Assembly: GCA_945834965.1 (NCBI GenBank)
Contig: CAMAHZ010000018.1
Span: 1 to 13,492, forward strand
DNA: 13,492 nucleotides
Direction: 5' to 3'
Source: an uncultured Clostridia bacterium
GTDB lineage: Bacteria > Bacillota > Clostridia > Christensenellales > Borkfalkiaceae
Part shown: one piece after another, positions 7,609 through 13,492 of the stretch
Numbering within the stretch: position 1 is the first letter of the stretch
How the letters are laid out: every line of letters starts with the position of its first letter
The notes under the pieces: model-generated
Seen by the model: only the letters and a program-made list of their open reading frames with translations
Databases searched by the model: none
Told to the model about the DNA's origin: nothing
Made by a program: the position numbers and the translations under genes

Positions 7609-8237
7609 TGGACTTTACAGAAGTTGAACGCTCTTGCGGATATACCTTTAAGGATAAACGCCTTTTAGAAAGGGCGCTTACGCTCTCTTCCTACGACAAC
7701 GATTTCAACAACGAAAGCTTAGAGTGCTTAGGCGATTCCCTTTTGGGTTTTATCGTTGCGGAGAAGTATTATCTTCAGGGCTTGAACGAAGGCGAGATTA
7801 CTTTAAAGAAACAGGAATACCTTTCCGACGACGCCTTAAGGGCGGTGTCCGAAAGGCTGGGGTTGCACCTTGCGCTGTTGCACGATAAGGGCGACAACCG
7901 CAATAAAAAGGCAATCCCCAGCGCGTACGAAGCGCTTACTGCGGCAATCTATTTAGACGGCGGTATTAAGGCGGCAAAGGAATTTGCCAATGCCACGCTC
8001 TCGCCTGCGCCGCACGCTTTCAACTACGTAGGCGCCGTGCAGGAATTTTTGCAGGGCAACGGCGAGCCCCTTCCTAAGTACGTGCAAAAGGATATAGGTA
8101 CGCCCCGCAAGCCCGTGCAAAGGGTAACGGTTTATTTAAGGGGTAAGGAGTTTTGCGCAGAAGATATAAGCGGCGCTTTGGCAAAGCGTAAGGCGGCAAA
8201 GCTCGCCTACGAGTTCTTAACGGGTTCAAGCGATTGA
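7608..8237 (+). CDS. rnc: Ribonuclease III, divergent, with one metal-binding aspartate replaced
   Basis: RNase III cuts double-stranded RNA, matures rRNA precursors and controls mRNAs. This copy has 209 residues, slightly short for the family. The nuclease domain covers about 1-135 and the double-stranded RNA-binding domain about 140-206 (VQEFLQGNGEPLPKY, then AKRKAAKLAYEFL). The signature is NESLECLGDSLL rather than NERLEFLGD. The ligands equivalent to E. coli Glu38, Asp45 and Glu117 are present as Glu36, Asp43 and Glu108. The position matching Asp114 is Ser105: the sequence reads IPSAYEAL where the family has (L)ADxxEAL. The helix around the family's LV..TL motif is also unusual (YLSDDAL). 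Position between plsX and smc is the standard rnc location, which supports the identity. Activity may be reduced or use a shifted metal site. The mini-RNase III alternative is excluded by the RNA-binding domain. Confidence 0.92.
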   Translation: MDFTEVERSCGYTFKDKRLLERALTLSSYDNDFNNESLECLGDSLLGFIVAEKYYLQGLNEGEITLKKQEYLSDDALRAVSERLGLHLALLHDKGDNRNKKAIPSAYEALTAAIYLDGGIKAAKEFANATLSPAPHAFNYVGAVQEFLQGNGEPLPKYVQKDIGTPRKPVQRVTVYLRGKEFCAEDISGALAKRKAAKLAYEFLTGSSD

Positions 8238-8262
8238 CTATTGCGCTTAAAAATGATTTATT
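8234..8262 (+). promoter_or_regulatory. Candidate internal promoter for smc
   Basis: TTGACT (8234-8239) overlaps the rnc stop codon and lies 17 bases before TTTATT (8257-8262), with an extended -10 TG at 8254-8255. The -35 matches five of six consensus bases and the -10 four of six. It would let smc be transcribed apart from plsX-rnc. No expression evidence is available, so the call is tentative. Confidence 0.4.
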
Positions 8263-8292
8263 CGCCGCGCCTTAAAATGCTTTAATGCGGCG
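8263..8292 (+). repeat. Hairpin in the rnc-smc gap
   Basis: CGCCGC (8263-8268) pairs with GCGGCG (8287-8292), and inside it TTAAA (8272-8276) pairs with TTTAA (8281-8285) around an ATGC loop, with an asymmetric internal loop between the stems. No T-run follows, so it is not a terminator. It buries the ATG at 8285, which argues against that codon as the smc start. It could be an RNA processing or regulatory structure. Confidence 0.45.
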
Positions 8293-8314
8293 TAAGATAA
8301 GGTTTGGAAAAAAT

Positions 8315-11300
8315 ATGGTTCAGTTCAAAAAAATTACTTTAATCGGGTTCAAGTCCTTTGCGGATAAGACCGAAATACCGCTCACCGACGGCGTAACCTG
8401 TATCGTCGGACCCAACGGGTGCGGCAAGTCCAACGTTGCCGACGCCGTGCGTTGGGTACTCGGCGAGCAGTCCGCAAAGATGATGCGCGGTTCGCAGATG
8501 ATGGACGTCATTTTCAACGGTACGGAAAAGCGTAAAAAGACTTCTTTTTGCGAAGTAACGCTTACCTTCGACAACACCAACCGTATGTTCAACTACGACG
8601 CGGACGAGCTTGAGATGACGAGAAGGCTCTACAGAGACGGTACGAGCGAATACCTTTTAAATCAACAGCCGTCCAGGCTTAAGGACTTGACCGCGCTTCT
8701 GCACGGCGCAGGCGCCGCAAAGGAAGGTTATTCCATTATCGGTCAGGGGCGTATTGCACAGATAATGAATTCCAGACCGGAAGAACGCCGTTCTATCTTT
8801 GAAGAAGCGACGGGCATAGTCGTATTCAAGGACAGGAAGTTGGACGCGGAGAGAAAGATTGAGTATTCAAGGAACAATCTCTTCGTGTTTGCGCAGAAGA
8901 TGACCGAAGTCGAGCGTCAGCTCGCACCCCTGCAAAAGGCGGCGGAAAACAAGCGCAAGTACAACGCCTTGTACGAAAAACTGCGTGAAAACGAGATTAA
9001 TACCTACATATTCCGCCACGACGGCGCCGCAGGCGAGCGTGACAGGATAAACGGAAAGATTAGTAAGATTAAGGAGCAGATTGCGGAAAATTCCAACCGC
9101 AACTCGGCTCTTTTAGCCGAATACGAAGAGTGCAGAGATAAGCTCGTCGGGGCAGACGCACTTTTAAAGAAACTCAACGACGACAGGTTGGAATACACCG
9201 TCGGGCTTGAAAGAAGCACGGGCGACAGCAAGTTGTTCAAAGAGCGTGCGCAAGCCGTGGGCGAAAAGCTAAGACAGGCGCAGGAAGATTTGGCGTTTTC
9301 GGTCAAGCGTATGGGCGACGTGGATAAGGAAACCCGCCGCAGCGAGACTTACGCCGAAAAGAATAAGGAAAGAATTGAAAGACTGCGCGTGCAGTACACC
9401 CAACTTCAAAGCGAAATTGCCGCCCTGTCCGAGAGCATTGCAAGCTACGAAATGGCTACGGGCGAGCATAGAAAGCAGGTTTTAGACGCCTTCCGCGACC
9501 TATCTCAATTAAAGGAAAACTTAGGCTCGCTCTCGGCAAAGAAAGAATTTATAAACGAACGCCTTGCCGAAATGGATAAGACTATGGATACCCTTCGTAC
9601 GCAGCATTTGCGCTTAAAGGAAGAGTATGACCAAACGGTAAAAACGCAGGGCGAATTAAACGCGTTTTTAGGCAGCGAAAACGAGCTTGTTGAAAGTGCG
9701 GCGGAAGCGGTAAGGGCGGCAAACGAAAAGGTGCAGAGCTTAATCCGCAAGGTGTACGACTGTCAGGCGAGCATCACTTCTTTACAGCAATCGCTTAGGA
9801 CCTATTCGGCTTTAAAGGACAGGTTCGAAGGCTACGTGTATTCGGTAAGAAGGCTTTTATCCGAAGCGAAGGCGGAGATTGAAAGGGGCAAGACGGGCGA
9901 CACGCTCTCATCCCACATAATGGGTACGCTTGCGGACGTTATAGCGTGCGGCGAAGGCTACGAAACGGCAATCGAAACGGCGGCAGGCGGCGCAATGCAG
10001 AACGTTATAACTTCAACGAGAGAAGACGCACAGTATTTAATTAATTACTTAAAGGCGACTCGCGGTGGTCAGGTGACCTTCCTTCCCCTTGACGCAGTCC
10101 GCCCCAAAATGGATTCCCCCCAGCTCAAGTCGGCTTGCGGCGAAAGGGGCGCGATAGGGCTTGCGATTGATTTGGTCAAGTACGATAAGCGTTTTTCAAA
10201 CGCCGTCGGATTTATCTTAGGTAACACGCTCGTCGTCGATACGATTGACAACGCAACGGTAATTGCAAGGCGCTACCCCCGTGCGTTCAAAATCGTCACC
10301 TTAGACGGCGATATAATTGCAAGCTCGGGCTCTATGACGGGCGGTAGCCGCAGGGAAAATTCGGCTAACCTTTTGGCTAACGAGAGAAAGATTAAAGAGA
10401 TTGAAGACGAAATAGCTTCCGCTAAGGCGACTTTAGCCCGTACCGAAGTTAAGCGTGCGGAAGCGGACGGCGAGCTTGAAAAGGCTAAAAAAGAGCAGGG
10501 CGAGCTTGACGACAGCTTGCAGGGTAAGCGCATAGAGCTTGCCGAAGCAAGGCAAAAGCTTTCAAGCCTGACCGTGCAGATTAACGAGCTTGAGAGCGAG
10601 TTTTCCGTATACAAGCAGTCTAAAGCAAGCCTTAAAGAAAAGCTTGCCGAGCTCGACAGCGAGTATTCGGTTGCAGGCGAAGGCGCAACTGCGCTTTCAA
10701 TGCAGTCGGATAAGACTTCGTCCGAAATAGATTCTATGAGCGAGCAGAACGAAAAGACGGTCAAAGAGCGCAACGCAAAGGCTGAAAAGCTGACTGCGAT
10801 ACAGATTGAAATCGCGTCGTTGGAAGCGGCGTTAAAGTCCAACCTTGACGCAATCGAAAAGGCAAAGAAGGAAAGGGAAACGCTGTACGAAAACTACGGC
10901 AGGCTCTCCGACCTTATCCCCGTTTTGCAAAAGCAAAGGGACGACTTTATGGAACAGTCCACCCGTGCCGCGCTCACCGACGAAGAAAAGGCAAAGCTCG
11001 ATTCAATAAACGCCTCTATTTCTCAGGTAGAAAATAACAAAAAGCAGCTCAACCAAAGGGTTGCGGAAATCGACGCGACCCGTGCTACGCTCGCTATGGA
11101 AATCGATTCGCTCACGCAAAAATTGCACGCTCAGGAATTGAACCTGCAAAAGGTGGACAGCGACTTGGAATTCTTGCAACAGCGCATACAGGAAGAGTAT
11201 AACGAGGACTACGAAGGCTGCCTTAAGTATAAGGTGGAAAACTTCGATATAAGCCTTGCTTCTTCCGAAATCATCAACTGCAAACGCCAGATAACCATGC

Positions 11301-11935
11301 TCGGTGCGGTCAACCCTACGGCTATTGAAGAGTACGAAGAAGTCAGCGAACGCTATAGACATATGACCGAAGAAAAGGAAGATATGGAAAAGGCGTTGGA
11401 CGACTTAAATAAGGGTTTAGCCGAAATCCGCGACGAAATGCTAAGGATTTTCAACGAAGGCTTTAACCTTATCAACGAAAACTTTAAGCGCACGTTTAAG
11501 GAATTATTCGGCGGCGGCAGGGCGGAATTGCAGCTTGACTACACCAACTGCGACGACCCGTTGGAAGCAGGCGTAGAAATTGCCGCTTGTCCCCCGGGCA
11601 AAAACCTTGCAAAGATTTCCCTTCTTTCGGGCGGCGAGCAGGCTCTTACGGCTATCGCTATCCTGTTTGCAATCATTCAAATGCGCCCTATGCCCTTCTG
11701 TATTCTCGACGAGATTGAAGCGGCTCTCGACGACGCCAACGTAGACAGGTACGCAAACTACTTAAAGAAGTTTGCGCAGAATACTCAGTTTATCGTTATC
11801 ACCCACCGTAAGCCCACTATGGAAAAGGCAGACGTGCTATTCGGCGTTACTATGGAAGAGAAGGGCGTCTCCAAAATCGTTTCGGTCAAGCTTTCGGAAG
11901 TGGAATCAAGGCTGGGCGGCGATACGGTTGCATAA
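8315..11935 (+). CDS. smc: SMC, chromosome condensation and segregation ATPase
   Basis: SMC dimers, with ScpA and ScpB, entrap DNA and organise the chromosome from the origin outwards. From the ATG at 8315 the protein has 1206 residues, close to the usual 1150-1200. The order is complete: the head motif FKKITLIGFKSFADKT, Walker A GPNGCGKSN (about 32-40), a long coiled coil (about 165-520), the hinge (about 529-680, ending GDIIASSGSMTGGSRR), the returning coil, the signature LSGGEQALTAIAILFA (about 1104) and Walker B FCILDEIEAALDDANVDRY (about 1127-1145). The upstream in-frame ATG at 8285 would add ten residues (MRRKIRFGKN) that SMCs lack. That codon sits in a hairpin with no ribosome site, whereas 8315 has AAGG and GGA upstream. 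It follows rnc, as is common in Bacillota, but is separated from it by 77 bases with a possible promoter. Confidence 0.97.
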   Translation: MVQFKKITLIGFKSFADKTEIPLTDGVTCIVGPNGCGKSNVADAVRWVLGEQSAKMMRGSQMMDVIFNGTEKRKKTSFCEVTLTFDNTNRMFNYDADELEMTRRLYRDGTSEYLLNQQPSRLKDLTALLHGAGAAKEGYSIIGQGRIAQIMNSRPEERRSIFEEATGIVVFKDRKLDAERKIEYSRNNLFVFAQKMTEVERQLAPLQKAAENKRKYNALYEKLRENEINTYIFRHDGAAGERDRINGKISKIKEQIAENSNRNSALLAEYEECRDKLVGADALLKKLNDDRLEYTVGLERSTGDSKLFKERAQAVGEKLRQAQEDLAFSVKRMGDVDKETRRSETYAEKNKERIERLRVQYTQLQSEIAALSESIASYEMATGEHRKQVLDAFRDLSQLKENLGSLSAKKEFINERLAEMDKTMDTLRTQHLRLKEEYDQTVKTQGELNAFLGSENELVESAAEAVRAANEKVQSLIRKVYDCQASITSLQQSLRTYSALKDRFEGYVYSVRRLLSEAKAEIERGKTGDTLSSHIMGTLADVIACGEGYETAIETAAGGAMQNVITSTREDAQYLINYLKATRGGQVTFLPLDAVRPKMDSPQLKSACGERGAIGLAIDLVKYDKRFSNAVGFILGNTLVVDTIDNATVIARRYPRAFKIVTLDGDIIASSGSMTGGSRRENSANLLANERKIKEIEDEIASAKATLARTEVKRAEADGELEKAKKEQGELDDSLQGKRIELAEARQKLSSLTVQINELESEFSVYKQSKASLKEKLAELDSEYSVAGEGATALSMQSDKTSSEIDSMSEQNEKTVKERNAKAEKLTAIQIEIASLEAALKSNLDAIEKAKKERETLYENYGRLSDLIPVLQKQRDDFMEQSTRAALTDEEKAKLDSINASISQVENNKKQLNQRVAEIDATRATLAMEIDSLTQKLHAQELNLQKVDSDLEFLQQRIQEEYNEDYEGCLKYKVENFDISLASSEIINCKRQITMLGAVNPTAIEEYEEVSERYRHMTEEKEDMEKALDDLNKGLAEIRDEMLRIFNEGFNLINENFKRTFKELFGGGRAELQLDYTNCDDPLEAGVEIAACPPGKNLAKISLLSGGEQALTAIAILFAIIQMRPMPFCILDEIEAALDDANVDRYANYLKKFAQNTQFIVITHRKPTMEKADVLFGVTMEEKGVSKIVSVKLSEVESRLGGDTVA

Positions 11936-11949
11936 CCGCGTGCGGTCGT

Positions 11950-11978
11950 TTGACCGTGCAAGGTGCGGTTGCTTAAAT
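11950..11978 (+). promoter_or_regulatory. Candidate internal promoter for ftsY
   Basis: TTGACC (11950-11955) lies exactly 17 bases before TTAAAT (11973-11978), giving five of six and four of six consensus matches. A start near 11985 would leave a leader of about 23 bases containing the ftsY ribosome site AAAGGAA (11996-12002). A short inverted repeat, CGGTC-GTTT-GACCG (11943-11956), overlaps the -35 box and has no T-run, so it is not a terminator. Confidence 0.35.
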
Positions 11979-12007
11979 ATTTCGGTTAATTATTTAAAGG
12001 AATTTAT

Positions 12008-12904
12008 ATGGGCATTTTTTCAAAGATTGCAGGTGCGCTAAAAAAGACTAAGGATAAGCTTTCGGGCGCTTTAAACGCACTTTTCAGCAAGAATAAAATC
12101 GGCGACGACTTCTACGACGAGCTTGAAGAAATTCTAATCGGCTCGGACATCTCTATCGGCTGTGCGGAAGAGATTGTCGAAGAGCTTAGGGAAGAAGTCA
12201 AAAACGATAAGATTAAGGAAAGGGAGTTCGTCACGGCTTGCCTTAAGGATATCCTGCAGGAAAAGCTTGAAGAAGCCCCCGTGCCGGAGATTAAGTACCC
12301 TGCGGTCATTATGCTCGTGGGCGTAAACGGCGTGGGCAAGACGACTACGGTCGGCAAGCTTGCCGCATACTTTTTAAGGCAGGGTAAAAGCGTAACCGTT
12401 GCTGCAGCGGATACCTTCCGCGCCGCCGCAAGCGACCAGCTTGCCGTGTGGGCAGACAGGGCAAAGGTTAGGATAGTCAAGCACGAAGAAGGAAGCGACC
12501 CTTCTGCGGTGGTCTTTGACGCCGTCTCTTCCGCTAAGGCAAGGGGAACGGACGTGGTTATCGTCGATACTGCCGGCAGACTGCACGTTAAGGCTAACCT
12601 TATGGAAGAGCTTAAAAAGATGTCAAGGGTGGTTGCAAGGGAATATCCCGCCGCAAACTTCTACAAATTTCTCGTACTTGACGCAACTACGGGCAATAAC
12701 GCCTATAATCAGGCGGAAGTGTTCGACAGCGCAGTCGAGTTGGACGGAATAGTGCTAACCAAGTTAGACGGCTCTGCCAAGGGCGGTTTCGTAATTTCTT
12801 TATGCGGCGAGCTCGGCATACCCGTCGTGTTTGCAGGCGTTGGCGAAAAGATTGACGATTTAGAGCTGTTCGACCCCGAAGAGTTTATAGATAATATTTT
12901 ATAA
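12008..12904 (+). CDS. ftsY: FtsY, signal recognition particle receptor GTPase
   Basis: FtsY receives ribosome-nascent-chain/SRP complexes at the membrane. Reciprocal GTPase activation with Ffh then releases the chain to the SecYEG channel. The 298 residues give the short Gram-positive form: a basic amphipathic N-terminus (MGIFSKIAGALKKTKDKL) likely to touch the membrane, no long acidic A domain, then the N domain (about 20-90) and the GTPase domain. Visible motifs are GVNGVGKTT at 105-113 (P-loop), DTFRAAASDQL from 135 (insertion-box region), DTAGRL from 187 (G3), TKLDGSAKGG from 251 (G4) and GVGEKIDDLELFDPEEF at the end. These separate FtsY from Ffh, which has a C-terminal M domain. AAAGGAA stands seven bases before the ATG. 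It is the last gene of the unit and a bidirectional terminator follows. The ylxM-ffh pair that often comes next is absent. Confidence 0.97.
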   Translation: MGIFSKIAGALKKTKDKLSGALNALFSKNKIGDDFYDELEEILIGSDISIGCAEEIVEELREEVKNDKIKEREFVTACLKDILQEKLEEAPVPEIKYPAVIMLVGVNGVGKTTTVGKLAAYFLRQGKSVTVAAADTFRAAASDQLAVWADRAKVRIVKHEEGSDPSAVVFDAVSSAKARGTDVVIVDTAGRLHVKANLMEELKKMSRVVAREYPAANFYKFLVLDATTGNNAYNQAEVFDSAVELDGIVLTKLDGSAKGGFVISLCGELGIPVVFAGVGEKIDDLELFDPEEFIDNIL

Positions 12905-12931
12905 AGTAAAATCTTAATACGGCAAAAAAAT

Positions 12932-12968
12932 CCCGTTAAACCTTAGTGGCTTAACGGGTAATTTTTTT
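12932..12968 (+). terminator. Rho-independent terminator, probably bidirectional
   Basis: CCCGTTAA (12932-12939) pairs perfectly with TTAACGGG (12951-12958) around an 11-base loop, and seven Ts follow at 12962-12968. On the opposite strand the same stem is followed by seven Ts (from As at 12924-12930). It therefore can end both ftsY and the convergent small gene, whose stop codon it overlaps. Confidence 0.88.
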
Positions 12969-13191
12969 ATTCTTCGTTAGTGTTTTCAGACGGTTGCACT
13001 TCTTCGCTCTTTAGTTTTTCTTCGCTATCTTCCTGATAGTGTTTAAACAGTACGGTCAGCGCAAAAAACACGACCGCACCTAAAAGAGTGCAAATGCCCC
13101 AAACCACGCCTGCGTAAATAAATACGAATACGCAAGCCGCTACGCACAGGGCGGCGATTATGCAACTGATTATTCTCAAAATCTTAAACAT
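12967..13191 (-). CDS. Small two-helix membrane protein of unknown function
   Basis: This 74-residue protein has a short basic N-terminus (MFKILR), two hydrophobic segments (about 5-28 and 30-50) joined by a very short turn, and a charged tail rich in Glu, Lys, Ser and Asn (about 51-74). It should sit in the cytoplasmic membrane as a hairpin, probably with both ends inside. I recognise no family. A true gene is likely because the reading frame fits the bidirectional terminator at its end and a TATAAT box at its start. The ribosome-site-like GAAGGG (13210-13205) is 13 bases from the ATG, which is too far for comfort. The -10 box at 13203-13198 would place transcription start almost at the ATG, so the message might be leaderless. 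It lies convergent to ftsY. No function is inferred. Confidence 0.68.
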   Translation of the reverse strand: MFKILRIISCIIAALCVAACVFVFIYAGVVWGICTLLGAVVFFALTVLFKHYQEDSEEKLKSEEVQPSENTNEE

Positions 13192-13197
13192 AATATA

Positions 13198-13226
13198 ATT
13201 ATATCCCTTCAGCGCGCAAAAAGCAA
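13198..13226 (-). promoter_or_regulatory. Candidate promoter of the small membrane-protein gene
   Basis: On the minus strand TTGCTT (13226-13221) precedes a perfect TATAAT (13203-13198) by 17 bases. The -10 box is only six bases from the ATG. The -10 is part of a 12-bp palindrome, ATATAATTATAT (13193-13204), so part of its match could simply reflect AT content. Confidence 0.4.
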
Positions 13227-13234
13227 ACGTTTAA

Positions 13235-13286
13235 AAGCCGTTGCCGTGGCTGAAACTTCTATTTAAATCGTTCGGCTTAACGGCTT
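13235..13286. repeat. Inverted repeat able to form a long-looped hairpin
   Basis: AAGCCGTT (13235-13242) and AACGGCTT (13279-13286) are perfect complements. Just inside, GCCG (13243-13246) can pair with CGGC (13273-13276) across a two-base bulge. The loop is about 26 bases. Each side is followed by only four Ts (on the minus strand TTTT after the stem, on the plus strand GCGGTTTT), so termination would be weak. Confidence 0.4.
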
Positions 13287-13304
13287 GCGGTTTTACATAA
13301 TATA

Positions 13305-13343
13305 ATACGCGTACATACGCATATACGCACGCGCGCACGCGTA
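13305..13343. repeat. 39-bp perfect alternating purine-pyrimidine tract (Z-DNA-prone)
   Basis: From A13305 to A13343 every step alternates purine and pyrimidine, mixing CG, CA/TG and TA steps, with a CG-rich core at 13326-13341 (CGCACGCGCGCACGCG). Such tracts readily adopt the left-handed Z form under negative supercoiling. It lies about 105 bases upstream of the strong outward promoter. Confidence 0.75.
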
Positions 13344-13384
13344 AGGGCAAAAATGGACTTATGAATATATGCAAAGGTGTGAAT

Positions 13385-13408
13385 ATTTAACAAATTATTT
13401 AACAAATT
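13385..13408. repeat. Two exact tandem 12-bp AT-rich repeats
   Basis: ATTTAACAAATT occurs twice with no gap (13385-13396 and 13397-13408). The repeats sit about 40 bases upstream of the -35 box at 13448. They could be an activator site, part of an extended upstream promoter element, or an easily melted segment. Confidence 0.7.
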
Positions 13409-13447
13409 AACCATTAAAAACTTTTTTTAAAAAACTTGCGACAAAAA

Positions 13448-13476
13448 TTGACTTTATCTGCAAGGCTTGATATTAT
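13448..13476 (+). promoter_or_regulatory. Strong outward promoter with UP-like A/T tract
   Basis: TTGACT (13448-13453) is followed after exactly 17 bases by TATTAT (13471-13476), five of six matches in each box. Transcription should start near 13483-13485. The A/T tract at 13422-13434 (T7 A6) and the As at 13441-13447 fall at about -60 to -38, where UP elements contact the polymerase alpha subunits. This layout is typical of rRNA, tRNA and other very active promoters. The transcript itself lies outside the window. Confidence 0.8.
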
Positions 13477-13492
13477 ATACAAGCTGTCGCAC

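Larger units (their letters stand above)
13192..13492. other. Gene-free regulatory region at the right end
   Basis: These 301 bases hold no convincing gene on either strand. In order they contain the small-gene promoter, an inverted repeat (13235-13286), a weak plus-strand promoter candidate (TTAACG 13277-13282, 18 bases, TATAAT 13301-13306), a 39-bp alternating purine-pyrimidine tract, tandem AT-rich 12-bp repeats, an A/T tract and a strong outward promoter. This density of signals suggests the control region of a highly expressed transcript starting at the window edge. Confidence 0.6.

Noticed and set aside
8285..8314. Longer SMC N-terminus from the ATG at 8285
   Set aside because: It adds ten residues not typical of SMC, has no ribosome site, and its ATG is inside a hairpin. 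The ATG at 8315 gives the normal start.
10273..10842. Minus-strand open frame of 189 codons
   Set aside because: It is a serine- and leucine-rich shadow of the SMC coiled coil, an expected product of lysine/glutamate-rich coding sequence read backwards.
11943..11956. Terminator between smc and ftsY
   Set aside because: The CGGTC-GTTT-GACCG stem is short and has no T-run after it.
11772..12041. Plus-strand open frame across the smc end and ftsY start
   Set aside because: It overlaps both real genes in another frame and lacks a ribosome site or domain.
13305..13343. CRISPR or simple sequence repeat
   Set aside because: There is no repeated unit with spacers. The tract is alternating in base class but not periodic in sequence.

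Overview
The window (about 13.5 kb, roughly even GC/AT) carries chromosomal core genes of a Gram-positive-type bacterium, most likely an uncultivated Clostridia lineage of the Bacillota. The evidence is the gene content and order: recF and dnaA adjacent, a VanW-domain protein, and a compact plsX-rnc-smc-ftsY cluster. Purine-rich ribosome binding sites fit as well. I cannot name a genus from sequence alone. I see no phage, IS element, CRISPR array, toxin-antitoxin pair or clear defence system.

Left arm, minus strand (1-3156): dnaA is followed after one base by mnmG, which runs off the left edge lacking only its last few residues. A short AT-rich gap (3157-3284) holds a good dnaA promoter and separates dnaA from the divergent recF. 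In most Bacillota dnaA, dnaN and recF lie in one direction, so this is a rearranged origin-type neighbourhood. The gap could include or lie near the replication origin, although I see no consensus DnaA box in it.

Middle, plus strand (3285-6459): recF, a PHP-domain phosphoesterase and a membrane-anchored VanW-domain protein overlap by four bases at each junction (ATGA), suggesting translational coupling. A new promoter with a perfect 8-bp inverted repeat at its transcription start then begins the second plus-strand unit (6562-12904): plsX (phospholipid synthesis), rnc (RNase III, apparently lacking one metal-binding aspartate), smc (chromosome condensation) and ftsY (SRP receptor). The fabD, fabG and acpP genes often found between plsX and rnc are absent. 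Weaker internal promoter candidates precede smc and ftsY. A bidirectional terminator closes the unit.

Right end (12967-13492): a 74-residue two-helix membrane protein is encoded on the minus strand. Beyond it lies a gene-free stretch of 301 bases containing an 8-bp inverted repeat, a 39-bp perfect alternating purine-pyrimidine tract, two exact tandem 12-bp AT-rich repeats, an A/T-tract resembling an UP element, and a strong sigma-A type promoter pointing out of the window. That region, the divergent RNase III and the altered DnaA recognition motif are the most unusual parts. The rest is well-conserved housekeeping.
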